Shown piece by piece: positions 9,524 to 17,524 of a stretch of DNA of 64,000 nt. Made by a program: the position numbers and the translations under genes. How positions within the stretch are numbered: position 1 is the first letter of the stretch; the number at the start of each line of letters is the position of its first letter. Origin of the DNA: Chryseobacterium tructae (GTDB taxonomy: Bacteria > Bacteroidota > Bacteroidia > Flavobacteriales > Weeksellaceae); contig NZ_JAUFQR010000001.1 in the NCBI RefSeq assembly GCF_030409875.1, forward strand, positions 806,001-870,000, written 5' to 3'. The notes under the pieces were generated by a model, which worked only from the letters and a program-made list of their open reading frames with translations, searched no databases and was not told the origin of the DNA.

Positions 9524-10402
9524 TTATCCGTTTACAGCTTCCACTCTTTCTACGAGATCCGGAACGAATTGTTTTAAAATATTTTCAATTCCGTTCTTTA
9601 AAGTAGCTGTAGAACTTGGACATCCTGAACAAGCTCCCTGTAAAAGCATTTTAGCTGTTTTGCTGGATTCATCATATTCCATTAAAGAAATTTTTCCGCC
9701 ATCATTTTCTACAGCCGGAGCTACATATTCATTTAAGATGTCAGAAATTTTCTGCTCATTATCAGTATAATCTCTGTTAATGATTTTTTCAACAGGGTTT
9801 TCATGTTTTTGAGGTTCCATTTTTGAAATTTCACCACCATTTTGAAGATAATCAGCAATAAGAGAACGAACGATGATCATTACTTCGTGCCATTCCACAG
9901 AGTGATCTTTGGTAACGGCTACAAAGTTATCTGAAATGAAAACCTCAGTAGCAAAATCAAATTCCTTAAAAATAGCTGCTGCTAAAGGAACTTCAGATGC
10001 TGCTTCTCTTGATTTTACTTCTATAAAGCCCTCCATAAGCAGTTTGCTGGAAACAAACTTCATAACATTTGGGTTAGGAGTCATCTCAGAATAGATCTGA
10101 TACATTTCTTTTTTCTTCTGAAGATAAATTCTAGGGTTAGCTAATAATTCATCCTCAATCACATTTTTCAGACTTTCAGCAACATGTTCCCATTCAATAG
10201 TATCCTGTTTTGCCACAGCTACAAAATTAGCGGTGATGAAAACTCTTTCTACAAAAGGATAGTTGAAAAGTTCCTGTGCCAAAGGAATTTCTGAAATATC
10301 TGAATTTCTGTCCAACTCTAAAGACCCCGGAATCAAGTTGTAATCGGCAACAAATTTCATCACTTTCGGGTTTTCGGTTGGTTCTATAAGTACGGTACGC
10401 AT
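9524..10402 (-). CDS. NifU/Nfu-type Fe-S scaffold protein with two tandem Nfu_N domains
   Basis: A 292-residue Fe-S cluster carrier. Two Nfu_N domains are arranged in tandem: the first at about 1-85 (TENPKVMKFV, PLAQELFNYPFVERVFITANFVAV), the second at about 103-190 (TPNPNVMKFV, PLAAAIFKEFDFATEVFISDNFVAV). They are followed by a C-terminal NifU domain with the cluster-binding CxxC pair Cys258 and Cys261 in GACSGCPSSTATLKNGIE. I chose the start at MRTVLIEPTENP (10402); the frame extends 8 residues further, to 10426, without family support. It is the first gene of a likely operon with the FMN reductase and hemH. Confidence 0.92.
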   Translation of the reverse strand: MRTVLIEPTENPKVMKFVADYNLIPGSLELDRNSDISEIPLAQELFNYPFVERVFITANFVAVAKQDTIEWEHVAESLKNVIEDELLANPRIYLQKKKEMYQIYSEMTPNPNVMKFVSSKLLMEGFIEVKSREAASEVPLAAAIFKEFDFATEVFISDNFVAVTKDHSVEWHEVMIIVRSLIADYLQNGGEISKMEPQKHENPVEKIINRDYTDNEQKISDILNEYVAPAVENDGGKISLMEYDESSKTAKMLLQGACSGCPSSTATLKNGIENILKQFVPDLVERVEAVNG

Positions 10403-10426
10403 TTTTTCGTTAAATTTGAGATACAA

Positions 10427-10536
10427 AAATACGCATTAGAAGTTAGAAGCTGAAAATTGAGAGTTAGATTTTTGCTATCGCTGTAATTTAGAAGGTAGAT
10501 GCTAAAAATCAGGAGATAGAAAATCAGGATTTTCAA
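10427..10536. repeat. Degenerate purine-rich intergenic repeat tract
   Basis: The spacer between two divergent genes contains several loose copies of AGAAGTTAGAAGC and GGTAGATGCTAAAAATCAGGAG-like words, with the plus strand strongly purine-biased. Related words occur in other spacers of this window (19190-19220, 50146-50374). No coding potential is evident. Confidence 0.4.
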
Positions 10537-10569
10537 ATGAGCTTATTTTTAAATTTTCAAATTAAAACT

Positions 10570-11106
10570 ATGGCACTTATAAAAGAACTTTTAGGAAAAA
10601 TACCACAAATAGGAGAGAACACTTTTCTAGCGGAAACGGCTACTATTATCGGAGATGTTACGATGGGAAAAGACTGTAGTGTTTGGTATAATGCAGTTAT
10701 CAGAGGTGATGTTCATTATATTAAAATGGGTGATAAAGTAAATGTTCAGGACAATGCAATGCTGCACTGTACTTATCAGAAACACCCTTTGAATATCGGA
10801 AACAATGTTTCTATCGGACATAATGCAATTGTTCATGGATGTACCATTAAAGATAATGTACTTATCGGAATGGGAGCGATTGTAATGGATGACTGTTTGG
10901 TTGAAGAAAATTCAATTGTTGGGGCAGGTTCTGTAGTTACTCAGGGAACACATATCAAATCCGGAGAAGTTTGGGGTGGAGTTCCGGCCAAAAAAATCAA
11001 GGATATCAATGCTCAGTTATTGGAAGGTGAAGTGAACAGAATTGCAGATAATTATGTGAAATATTCATCCTGGTATAAGGAGAATGTGAAAGATTACGAA
11101 TTATAG
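10570..11106 (+). CDS. Gamma-class carbonic anhydrase family protein (left-handed beta-helix)
   Basis: A 178-residue protein built of hexapeptide repeats (IGDVTMG, IGNNVSIGHNAIVHG, IGMGAIVMDDCLVE, VGAGSVVTQG) followed by a C-terminal helix, the trimeric gamma-carbonic anhydrase fold. Likely zinc ligands are His66, His84 and His89. Family members hydrate CO2 or bind acyl groups, and many bacterial ones have no proven activity. The frame extends upstream to 10537, but MALIKELLGKIPQIGENTF at 10570 is the conserved family start. It stands alone between divergent and convergent neighbours. Confidence 0.92.
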   Translation: MALIKELLGKIPQIGENTFLAETATIIGDVTMGKDCSVWYNAVIRGDVHYIKMGDKVNVQDNAMLHCTYQKHPLNIGNNVSIGHNAIVHGCTIKDNVLIGMGAIVMDDCLVEENSIVGAGSVVTQGTHIKSGEVWGGVPAKKIKDINAQLLEGEVNRIADNYVKYSSWYKENVKDYEL

Positions 11107-11238
11107 GCGTGATTCGAGGTAAGGATTTTCGGGAAGTATGGATACAATTTCGGATTTTGGAATTGACCTTATATCTCTCATCTCCAAGTCTCTTGTCTTT
11201 ATGCCTCGAGTCTAAATCGCAAATACATAAAAATAACA

Positions 11239-11264
11239 AAAGCTCTGTCTGATGACGGAGCTTT
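11239..11264. terminator. Probable terminator hairpin
   Basis: An 11-bp stem (AAAGCTCTGTC with GACGGAGCTTT, one G-T pair) and a 4-base loop between the convergent carbonic anhydrase and lipoprotein genes. The T-run is better on the minus strand. Confidence 0.6.
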
Positions 11265-11310
11265 GTATATCAATTCTTGGTTTGATTTGATATAGAACCT
11301 TTGCTTTTTT

Positions 11311-11763
11311 TTATTTGGGGTCTGGAGTAATCAATTTGGCCTCTCCATTGATACATTTGATATAGGATGGCGGTGTGATTACCGTACAATCAGACATGAT
11401 ATTATATTTTTCGTTAAAAATCCTCACTTTATCCGTATACTCATTGATCCTTGGTAAAATGGACGCTTCAATTTTTTTAGGGTAAGCAATGTATTGCTGA
11501 GGTCCGCCACAGGACTTTATGCCCATAGGAACAAATGTCCAGTCAGCGGCATTGGTACAATTTTCACCTTTAGCTTCAGATTCAATAGAAGCTTTTAATT
11601 TATCGATTTGTGCCTGATCATATTTTTGACTGTCTTCATCAGCGGGTCGGTTAGCAATATCTATAGGAAGGTTGGAATCAAGGTTCTTCGTTGAATTACA
11701 GGAAACCAGGGTTAATGTAGTACATAATACTATCGCTGGGATAAACAGTAAATTTTTTTTCAC
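11311..11763 (-). CDS. Small lipoprotein of unknown function
   Basis: A 150-residue protein with a lipoprotein signal peptide (MKKNLLFIPAIVLCTTLTLVSC), cysteine 22 being the lipidation site. The mature part has five more cysteines (in GENCTNA, IKSCGG, SDCTVI and YIKCING), so disulphides in the periplasm are plausible. I do not recognise a family. It ends at a hairpin at 11239-11264 and is divergent from the helicase gene, 82 bp apart. Confidence 0.72.
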   Translation of the reverse strand: MKKNLLFIPAIVLCTTLTLVSCNSTKNLDSNLPIDIANRPADEDSQKYDQAQIDKLKASIESEAKGENCTNAADWTFVPMGIKSCGGPQQYIAYPKKIEASILPRINEYTDKVRIFNEKYNIMSDCTVITPPSYIKCINGEAKLITPDPK

Positions 11764-11831
11764 AATAGACTTTTTTCTTTTTAAGAATTTTCAAAACTTA
11801 TGCCAAGGTAAGAAAATCAAATTCATTTCCG

Positions 11832-11839
11832 TATTTTTG
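11832..11839 (+). promoter_or_regulatory. Candidate -7 element very close to the helicase start
   Basis: TATTTTTG matches TAnnTTTG and ends only 6 bp before the ATG at 11846. If used, transcription would start at or next to the start codon, giving a leaderless mRNA. No clear -33 box. Confidence 0.35.
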
Positions 11840-11845
11840 ACAACG

Positions 11846-13972
11846 ATGAACAATCATTTTTTTGACTTAATAGAGTACACCAACAGAAGTGTTTTCTTGA
11901 CTGGAAAAGCCGGAACAGGGAAAACAACGTTTCTTAATGATTTTGTAAGACGAACAAAGAAAAAGCATATTGTGATTGCCCCTACGGGAATTGCTGCAAT
12001 TAATGCGGGTGGGGTTACCATCCATTCCATGTTCGGATTACCACTTAGAACCTTTTTGCCTACGACGGAAAGGATAGATACCAGTTTGGCCAATAATATT
12101 GCCGATCTGATGCCCCATTTTAAATATCGTAAAGATAAACTCAAGCTTTTAAGAGAAGTTGAGATCATTATTATTGATGAGGTCTCCATGTTGAGAGCGG
12201 ATGTCTTGGATATGATGGATTTTTCTTTACGATTTATCAGAAGGAATAATCAAAGGTTTGGAGGAGTGCAGATGCTATTTATTGGGGACTTATTTCAGCT
12301 GCCGCCAGTAGTAAGGGATGAGCATATTCTGAAAATGTATTATGATTCTCCGTTCTTTTTCGATAGTCATGCGATTAAAGATATTCCAATTGTTACGATT
12401 GAACTTACAAAAGTGTACAGACAATCTGACCAGGAATTTTTGGAAATACTAAATGCTATTCGTGACGGTGATGTAGGAAGTATCGACTTTGATCATCTGA
12501 ATAAAAGATATGATCCCGATTTTGATATGGGTAAAGAATCTTACGTATATCTCTGCTCTCACAACAAAATGGCGGATGAGATCAATCAGGAAAAGCTGAA
12601 AGAAATAAAAGTTGATGCTAAAACTTACGAGGCTAAACTTGTTGGAGATTTTAAAGAAAATCAGTTTCCTAATGAACAGTTTCTGGATCTTAAAATAGGC
12701 GCTCAGATTATGTTCATCAGGAATGATATTTCCGGGGAGAAGAAATATTTCAATGGAAAGCTTGGTGAAATCATTGGTTTGGATGATGATGAGATCCGTG
12801 TAGTTCTTGATGAAAGTGAAACAGAAATTACCGTAAAAAAGGAAACCTGGGAGCAGAAAAAATACTTTCTGGATACTGATAAAACGATCCAAGAAGAAGT
12901 GTTAGGAAGCTTTGAACAGTTTCCGATAAAATTGGCCTGGGCAGTTACCATTCATAAAAGTCAGGGGCTTACCTTTGATAAAGTGATTATTGATGCCGGG
13001 AAAAGTTTTACCGCAGGCCAGGTATATGTAGCATTGTCACGTTGTAGAACTTTGGAGGGAATTGTTTTAAAATCGAAGATTACTCCTGAAGTTATTTTTA
13101 AAGACAATAGAATCCTGCAGTTTCATAGCAATACGGTGGCTAACGATCATATAGATGCTATTTTGAATCAGGAAAAGTACGATTACAGTATCAGAAAGGT
13201 TCTTCGTACGATCGATTGCCAGTGGTTTTTAAATGAAGTGGAGGAATGGAATAAACTTTCCGCCACTACTAAAAATATAGACCGTGTTAAAGCCAATCAG
13301 CTTTACCTTCAATTAAAACATGAAGCGACCAATCTTGGGAAAATATTTGAAAAGCTGGAACGCATTATTTTTCAAAAAGTAAATAATTTTATTGAACAGA
13401 AGGAAGAATGGACTGAAATTGAAAGCAAGTCAAAAGGGGCTGTTAATTTTTTCTTTACGGAAACCAGAAATAAAATATTCGATCCTTTGAAAGAGTTTTA
13501 TGCTGAAATCAAAGGGGCAAAAGGATTGAAACAATACAATGAAGAAGTGAAAAGCTGGCTGGAAGATATTGAAGAATACCTGAACAGTTTAAAAGATATT
13601 CATCTTCTGGAAACAAGGCTTCTGGATGAAAAAAATGATAAGGAAGTCAGCATGAGAATCGCTAAAGTACCTTCACAGGTTCTTACTTTCCAGCTTTTTG
13701 AACAAGGGAAAACAATTGGTGAGATTGCATTGGAAAGAGGGTTGGTAAAAGAAACTGTGATTGGGCATCTTGCTAAATTTGCAGAACAAGGGCTATTGGA
13801 TATTGCAAGAGTGATTACCTCTGATAAAATTAAAGCCTTCGAAGATGAATTTTATAAAAATCCACACGAGACTTTAACCGAGTGGAAAAATGCTTTACCA
13901 AGTCATTTTGAATTTAATGAGATCAGAATTCTGATCAATCATTACAACTATAAAAAAGAAAAGAATTCCTAG
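11846..13972 (+). CDS. PIF1-like ATP-dependent DNA helicase with C-terminal helix-turn-helix
   Basis: A 708-residue superfamily 1B helicase. Walker A is GKAGTGKTT at 20-28 and Walker B is DEVSML at 111-116. Motif III is GDLFQLPPVV, and the late motifs are VTIHKSQGLTFDKVIID and VYVALSRCRTLEG, as in PIF1/RecD2-type enzymes. Near residues 610-655 a helix-turn-helix (FQLFEQGKTIGEIALERGL, VIGHLAKFAEQGLLDI) resembles the HTH_40 domain of RecQ C-termini. It probably unwinds DNA in replication or repair. The frame is open upstream to 11672 but the helicase fold begins at MNNHFFDLIEYTN, which also follows the -7 element. The stop codon lies in the loop of a terminator hairpin. Confidence 0.9.
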   Translation: MNNHFFDLIEYTNRSVFLTGKAGTGKTTFLNDFVRRTKKKHIVIAPTGIAAINAGGVTIHSMFGLPLRTFLPTTERIDTSLANNIADLMPHFKYRKDKLKLLREVEIIIIDEVSMLRADVLDMMDFSLRFIRRNNQRFGGVQMLFIGDLFQLPPVVRDEHILKMYYDSPFFFDSHAIKDIPIVTIELTKVYRQSDQEFLEILNAIRDGDVGSIDFDHLNKRYDPDFDMGKESYVYLCSHNKMADEINQEKLKEIKVDAKTYEAKLVGDFKENQFPNEQFLDLKIGAQIMFIRNDISGEKKYFNGKLGEIIGLDDDEIRVVLDESETEITVKKETWEQKKYFLDTDKTIQEEVLGSFEQFPIKLAWAVTIHKSQGLTFDKVIIDAGKSFTAGQVYVALSRCRTLEGIVLKSKITPEVIFKDNRILQFHSNTVANDHIDAILNQEKYDYSIRKVLRTIDCQWFLNEVEEWNKLSATTKNIDRVKANQLYLQLKHEATNLGKIFEKLERIIFQKVNNFIEQKEEWTEIESKSKGAVNFFFTETRNKIFDPLKEFYAEIKGAKGLKQYNEEVKSWLEDIEEYLNSLKDIHLLETRLLDEKNDKEVSMRIAKVPSQVLTFQLFEQGKTIGEIALERGLVKETVIGHLAKFAEQGLLDIARVITSDKIKAFEDEFYKNPHETLTEWKNALPSHFEFNEIRILINHYNYKKEKNS

Positions 13973-13986
13973 GGAATTCTTTTCTT
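13956..13986 (+). terminator. Terminator hairpin whose loop contains the helicase stop codon
   Basis: A perfect stem of 14 bp (core GAAAAGAATTCC with GGAATTCTTTTC) with the 3-base loop TAG at 13970-13972, which is the stop codon itself. The last codons of the gene form the 5' arm. Confidence 0.75.
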
Positions 13987-14023
13987 GCTTAAAATATATT
14001 AATAAGAATGATAAATTTAAATC

Positions 14024-14872
14024 TTAAGGGTACATAGCATTGATCGTATTGATATCCCCTGTTGTAAATCCTGTTCTGTTATAAGTGAAGTTGGAGCCAT
14101 CAGCTCTTTTAATAGTAGGTAATCCATTTTTAGAATAAGATGTTGGCCAATACATCATCACCGAATTGATATTGAAAGGCCCTATATCGGTTCCAGAAGT
14201 ATATTTATTAAAATTATAACCCTGTCCGTCCTGAATATTCCCCCATTGAATGCTTACATACTGATCTCTGTCCTGGCGGCAATGTTCATGATAAATTCCA
14301 ACGGTGTGCCCCATTTCATGAATCACCGATCCTACAGAAATATTCTGATCCAGAGAAATGGTTTGTTTTCCACCCTGATACCCGATATGTGCCCACCCAT
14401 CTGATCCGTTTGAACTTCCAAAAATAAATTCTACATAATTGGATTGGTTGGTACGCTGAACCCAGCGGGCATTTGTCTTGGAATTGTATTCATTCACTGC
14501 AGTATTGATTTTATTGCCATTGATAGACCCCATATTACTTGCAACAGTATAGTAAATAGTACGGTTAGGCCATCTTGAAAAAGTTGCACCACCTTTATTG
14601 GCTGCACCACCTTCTGTCAATTGTTGGTCAGAAAGCACAATGTCACCTTGGAAAAAGTTCATTCCGTTTTTTACTTCATACGTGATTTCCTGACCGTTTA
14701 ATTGTCCTTTTTTAAGGTTAGCAACATTCACTGCGTTCGTTTGGATTTCGCTTGTGATTTCGTCATTGTTTTTACTGCAAGAGGATAGAATTGCAGCTAT
14801 TACAAGGCTCATGAAAACCGTTCTTTTTGTCAATACTTTTTGGGAAAACAAGTCATTAATTTTTTTGTTCAT
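14024..14872 (-). CDS. Astacin-family (M12A) metallopeptidase lipoprotein, flavastacin-like
   Basis: A 282-residue zinc endopeptidase. The extended zinc motif HEMGHTVGIYHEH (His185, Glu186, His189, His195) is the astacin signature, and the Met-turn SVMMYWPTSY near 238-247 supplies the conserved Met and Tyr. An export signal with lipobox AAILSSC (cysteine 32) follows a long basic n-region, so a start at the internal Met21 (MSLVIAAILSSC) is also possible. A propeptide of about 60 residues precedes the catalytic domain. It resembles flavastacin, secreted by Elizabethkingia, which cleaves on the N-terminal side of Asp. A Fur-box-like palindrome lies 32 bp upstream. Confidence 0.9.
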   Translation of the reverse strand: MNKKINDLFSQKVLTKRTVFMSLVIAAILSSCSKNNDEITSEIQTNAVNVANLKKGQLNGQEITYEVKNGMNFFQGDIVLSDQQLTEGGAANKGGATFSRWPNRTIYYTVASNMGSINGNKINTAVNEYNSKTNARWVQRTNQSNYVEFIFGSSNGSDGWAHIGYQGGKQTISLDQNISVGSVIHEMGHTVGIYHEHCRQDRDQYVSIQWGNIQDGQGYNFNKYTSGTDIGPFNINSVMMYWPTSYSKNGLPTIKRADGSNFTYNRTGFTTGDINTINAMYP

Positions 14873-14903
14873 GGTAAAGATTTTTTCAAATTGTTATACG
14901 AAT

Positions 14904-14923
14904 ATAATGATAATTCTCATTAT
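14904..14923. promoter_or_regulatory. Fur-box-like palindrome upstream of the astacin gene
   Basis: ATAATGA-N6-TCATTAT is a perfect 7-6-7 inverted repeat and resembles the classical Fur box GATAATGATAATCATTATC. It is 32-51 bp upstream of the astacin start codon. Binding by Fur or a relative is inference; AT-rich DNA makes chance palindromes common. Confidence 0.35.
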
Positions 14924-15156
14924 AATGATTTATTTTTATTGAAAATTAAAACTTGATGTGGTATTTGTGTGTTTTTAATACCTAAACTGTAAAATGTTTA
15001 AGGCTTTAGGAAAAGATGGTCGTTGTGTAATGTTTTTGAAAGATATTGTTATACTCAAAAGGAGTAGAATATCAATTTAATCTCTAATAGTTTTTCCCTG
15101 AACTCACCAATAGATCCTATTAATTACAAAAAGTAACTAATGCGGTTCAGATGTTT

Positions 15157-15164
15157 TACATTTG
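15157..15164 (+). promoter_or_regulatory. Candidate -7 element for the luciferase-like gene
   Basis: TACATTTG matches TAnnTTTG exactly, 65 bp before the ATG at 15229. No TTG at the expected -33 distance. Confidence 0.4.
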
Positions 15165-15228
15165 TATGGTTTTTAATACCCACATAGAAAAGGAGATTTT
15201 ATATCACCTTTAAAATTAATATCTCAAT

Positions 15229-16233
15229 ATGAAAAATTTTGAAATTTCTGTTTTAGACCTTGCGCCGGTAAAGCAGGGAAAAAGCATTCATGATACATTT
15301 CAGGACAGTTTGTCCTTAGCCAATCACGCAGAAGGGTTAGATTATAAAAGATTCTGGTTGGCTGAACATCACAATATGGAAAGCATTGCCAGCTCTGCAA
15401 CTTCTGTTCTAATTGGTTTTATAGCTAACGGAACAAAAAAGATCAGAGTAGGTTCAGGAGGAATTATGCTTCCGAATCACAGCTCATTAATCATTGCAGA
15501 ACAATTTGGAACACTGGAATCTCTTTTCCCGGGAAGAATTGACCTAGGATTGGGAAGAGCACCGGGAACCGATGGCTTAACGGCTCAGGCCTTGGGGAGA
15601 AATCCGGCGATTATTAACGAACAGTTTCCAAGACAAATCTTAGAACTTCAAAGGTATTTTTCTAAAGAAAATGCTGATGCAATGGTTCGTGCTATTCCCG
15701 GAGAAGGATTAGATGTTCCATTGTATATTTTAGGATCAAGTACAGACAGTGCATGGCTGGCAGCTGAACTCGGATTACCCTATGCTTTTGCAGGACACTT
15801 TGCTCCGGAACAGATGGAAATGGCTTTTAAAATTTACAGAGAGCATTTTCAACCTTCAAAATATTCGGATAAACCTTATATTATTGCTTGTGTTAATGGA
15901 GTAGCAGCAGAAACGTCTGAAGAAGCTCATAAAATTTCCACGACTTTGTTTCAGGCTTTCATTAATATTGTAAGAAATGACAGAAAACCTTTTGCCCCAC
16001 CGGTAGATGATATGGACGAAATCTGGTCACCTATGGAGAAATCAATGGTGTTACAGAAGCTAAGATATACTTTTATTGGAGATCAGGCTGAAATTCAAGA
16101 AAAGCTTAAAGACTTCCAGGAAAAGTTCAATGTAGATGAATTAATGATCAATTCCCATATTTACGATCACCAGAAAAGATTAAGATCTTACGAGATTATC
16201 AGAGAAGCGGTGAACTCTTTATTCAAAGCGTAA
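15229..16233 (+). CDS. LLM class flavin-dependent oxidoreductase
   Basis: A 334-residue bacterial luciferase-like monooxygenase of the MsnO8 type. Landmarks: LDLAPVKQG at 9-17, RFWLAEHHNMESIASSAT near 42-59, IRVGSGGIMLPNHSSLIIAEQFGTLE and FPGRIDLGLGRAPGTD, which form the flavin-binding barrel, and YILGSSTDSAWLAAELGLPYAFAGHF. Such enzymes use reduced FMN and oxygen on an unidentified substrate; true light emission is not expected. It stands 67 bp before ribB on the same strand, but ribB has its own promoter. Reduced FMN would have to come from a separate reductase such as the one at 8977. Confidence 0.92.
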   Translation: MKNFEISVLDLAPVKQGKSIHDTFQDSLSLANHAEGLDYKRFWLAEHHNMESIASSATSVLIGFIANGTKKIRVGSGGIMLPNHSSLIIAEQFGTLESLFPGRIDLGLGRAPGTDGLTAQALGRNPAIINEQFPRQILELQRYFSKENADAMVRAIPGEGLDVPLYILGSSTDSAWLAAELGLPYAFAGHFAPEQMEMAFKIYREHFQPSKYSDKPYIIACVNGVAAETSEEAHKISTTLFQAFINIVRNDRKPFAPPVDDMDEIWSPMEKSMVLQKLRYTFIGDQAEIQEKLKDFQEKFNVDELMINSHIYDHQKRLRSYEIIREAVNSLFKA

Positions 16234-16250
16234 TAAACCATTCATATAAA

Positions 16251-16282
16251 TTGGCAGATGCTTATTTTTATGAGTATCTTTG
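16251..16282 (+). promoter_or_regulatory. Promoter of ribB
   Basis: TTGG at 16251 and TATCTTTG at 16275-16282 are separated by 21 bp, a good match to the Bacteroidota consensus TTG-N17-23-TAnnTTTG. The start codon is 18 bp after the -7 box. Confidence 0.7.
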
Positions 16283-16300
16283 CACAAATAAAATGTAAAA

Positions 16301-17422
16301 ATGTCTGATATTAAATTAAATACTATTCCAGAGGCCATTGAAGACCTTAGAAATGGGAAAATAATCATAGTAGTAGATGATGAAGACAGAGAAAATGAAG
16401 GAGATTTTCTTTGCGCAGCAGAACTAACAACGCCTGAAATTATCAATTTTATGGCTCTTCACGGAAGAGGGTTAATTTGTATGCCGCTTCCTGAAAAAAG
16501 ATGTGATGAACTTGGGCTTGAAGTAATGGTAAGCAGAAGCAGCGATCCTAAAGAAACTGCTTTTACCGTATCTGTTGACCTTTTAGGAAACGGAACTTCT
16601 ACAGGTATTTCTGCAGGTGACAGAGCAAAAACAATTTTAGCTTTGATGGATGAAAAGTCCAAACCTACAGACTTCATGAGACCAGGACATATTTTCCCCC
16701 TTCGTGCAAGAAAAGGAGGCGTATTAAAAAGAGCAGGACATACTGAAGCTGCCATTGACCTTACTCACTTAGCTGGATTAAAAGAAGGTGGAGTAATCTG
16801 TGAAATCATGAATGAAGACGGAACTATGTCTCGTTTACCTGAGCTTCACGCATTTGCTCAGAAACACGATATGAAAATTGTTTCTATTGAGGATTTGATC
16901 CACTATCAGCTTAAAAAAGGTAATCTTGTAGAAAGATTGGAAGAGAAAAAAGTAAAAACACACTACGGAGAGTTTGACTTCTATGCTTTCAGAGAAACTT
17001 CTAATGACCAGATTCATTTTGCATTAACAAAAGGGGCATGGACAGTAGATGAGCCGGTTTTAGTAAGAGTACAGTCTTCTGATTCTTATTTTGATGTATT
17101 GACAAGGTTAAATAATGGTGAAAAACCTTTACTGGAAAAAGTAACCAATATGGTAAACGAAGCTGGGAAAGGAGCTATTATCTTCATCAACAATGTTTCC
17201 AATTCTGAAAATACATTAAGAAAACTTCAACAGTTCCTGAACTATCAGGACGGGCAGGAGCAACATCCTACCTTAGCATACAACTATAGAGATTATGGTA
17301 TTGGAACGCAGATCTTAAAGAATTTAGGAATTAATAAGTTTAAAGTAATCACTCAAAATCCTAATATTAAACCTCAGGTTGGAGGATATGATGTGGAGGT
17401 AAGCGAGTTGGTACAACTATAA
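16301..17422 (+). CDS. ribB: 3,4-dihydroxy-2-butanone-4-phosphate synthase with degenerate GTP cyclohydrolase II-like C-terminus
   Basis: A 373-residue riboflavin-pathway enzyme. Residues 1 to about 205 are a complete DHBP synthase, converting ribulose 5-phosphate to the four-carbon precursor. The key segments are VDDEDRENEGDF (acidic metal-binding loop), STGISAGDRAKTI, and RAGHTEAAIDL with the catalytic His. The C-terminal half aligns with GTP cyclohydrolase II but lacks the three zinc cysteines and the usual GECLTGDVFGSxRCDCG segment; the equivalent is VRVQSSDSYFDVLTRLNNGE. It therefore should not have cyclohydrolase activity, and another ribA must exist elsewhere. The same domain layout is usual in Flavobacteriia. 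Confidence 0.93.
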   Translation: MSDIKLNTIPEAIEDLRNGKIIIVVDDEDRENEGDFLCAAELTTPEIINFMALHGRGLICMPLPEKRCDELGLEVMVSRSSDPKETAFTVSVDLLGNGTSTGISAGDRAKTILALMDEKSKPTDFMRPGHIFPLRARKGGVLKRAGHTEAAIDLTHLAGLKEGGVICEIMNEDGTMSRLPELHAFAQKHDMKIVSIEDLIHYQLKKGNLVERLEEKKVKTHYGEFDFYAFRETSNDQIHFALTKGAWTVDEPVLVRVQSSDSYFDVLTRLNNGEKPLLEKVTNMVNEAGKGAIIFINNVSNSENTLRKLQQFLNYQDGQEQHPTLAYNYRDYGIGTQILKNLGINKFKVITQNPNIKPQVGGYDVEVSELVQL

Positions 17423-17481
17423 AAAGAGAATCATCATTAGTGAATTTATTTCACTTTAAATGATTTTTTACCATATAAAAT

Positions 17482-17516
17482 AAAAGGTTTAGGATTTTTC
17501 TAAACCTTTTTTTATT
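17482..17516 (+). terminator. Terminator of ribB
   Basis: An 11-bp perfect stem (AAAAGGTTTAG with CTAAACCTTTT), 7-base loop and T-run. The next gene starts only 9 bp later, so its promoter must lie upstream of or within this hairpin, or it relies on read-through. Confidence 0.85.
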
Positions 17517-17524
17517 TTTAGACC

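Larger units (their letters stand above)
14873..15228. other. Divergent intergenic region between astacin and luciferase-like genes
   Basis: 356 bp without a gene. It holds the palindrome at 14904-14923, a -7 element for the rightward gene at 15157-15164, and two copies of the 11-mer TTTTTAATACC (about 14974 and 15170). No RNA gene is visible. Confidence 0.5.

Noticed and set aside
12449..12892. 147-codon open frame on the minus strand
   Set aside because: It is antisense to the PIF1-like helicase, whose motifs are clear; the shadow protein has shadow-type composition.
15229..16233. Bioluminescence luciferase
   Set aside because: It is a single-gene MsnO8-like oxidoreductase without luxAB partners or luxCDE genes.
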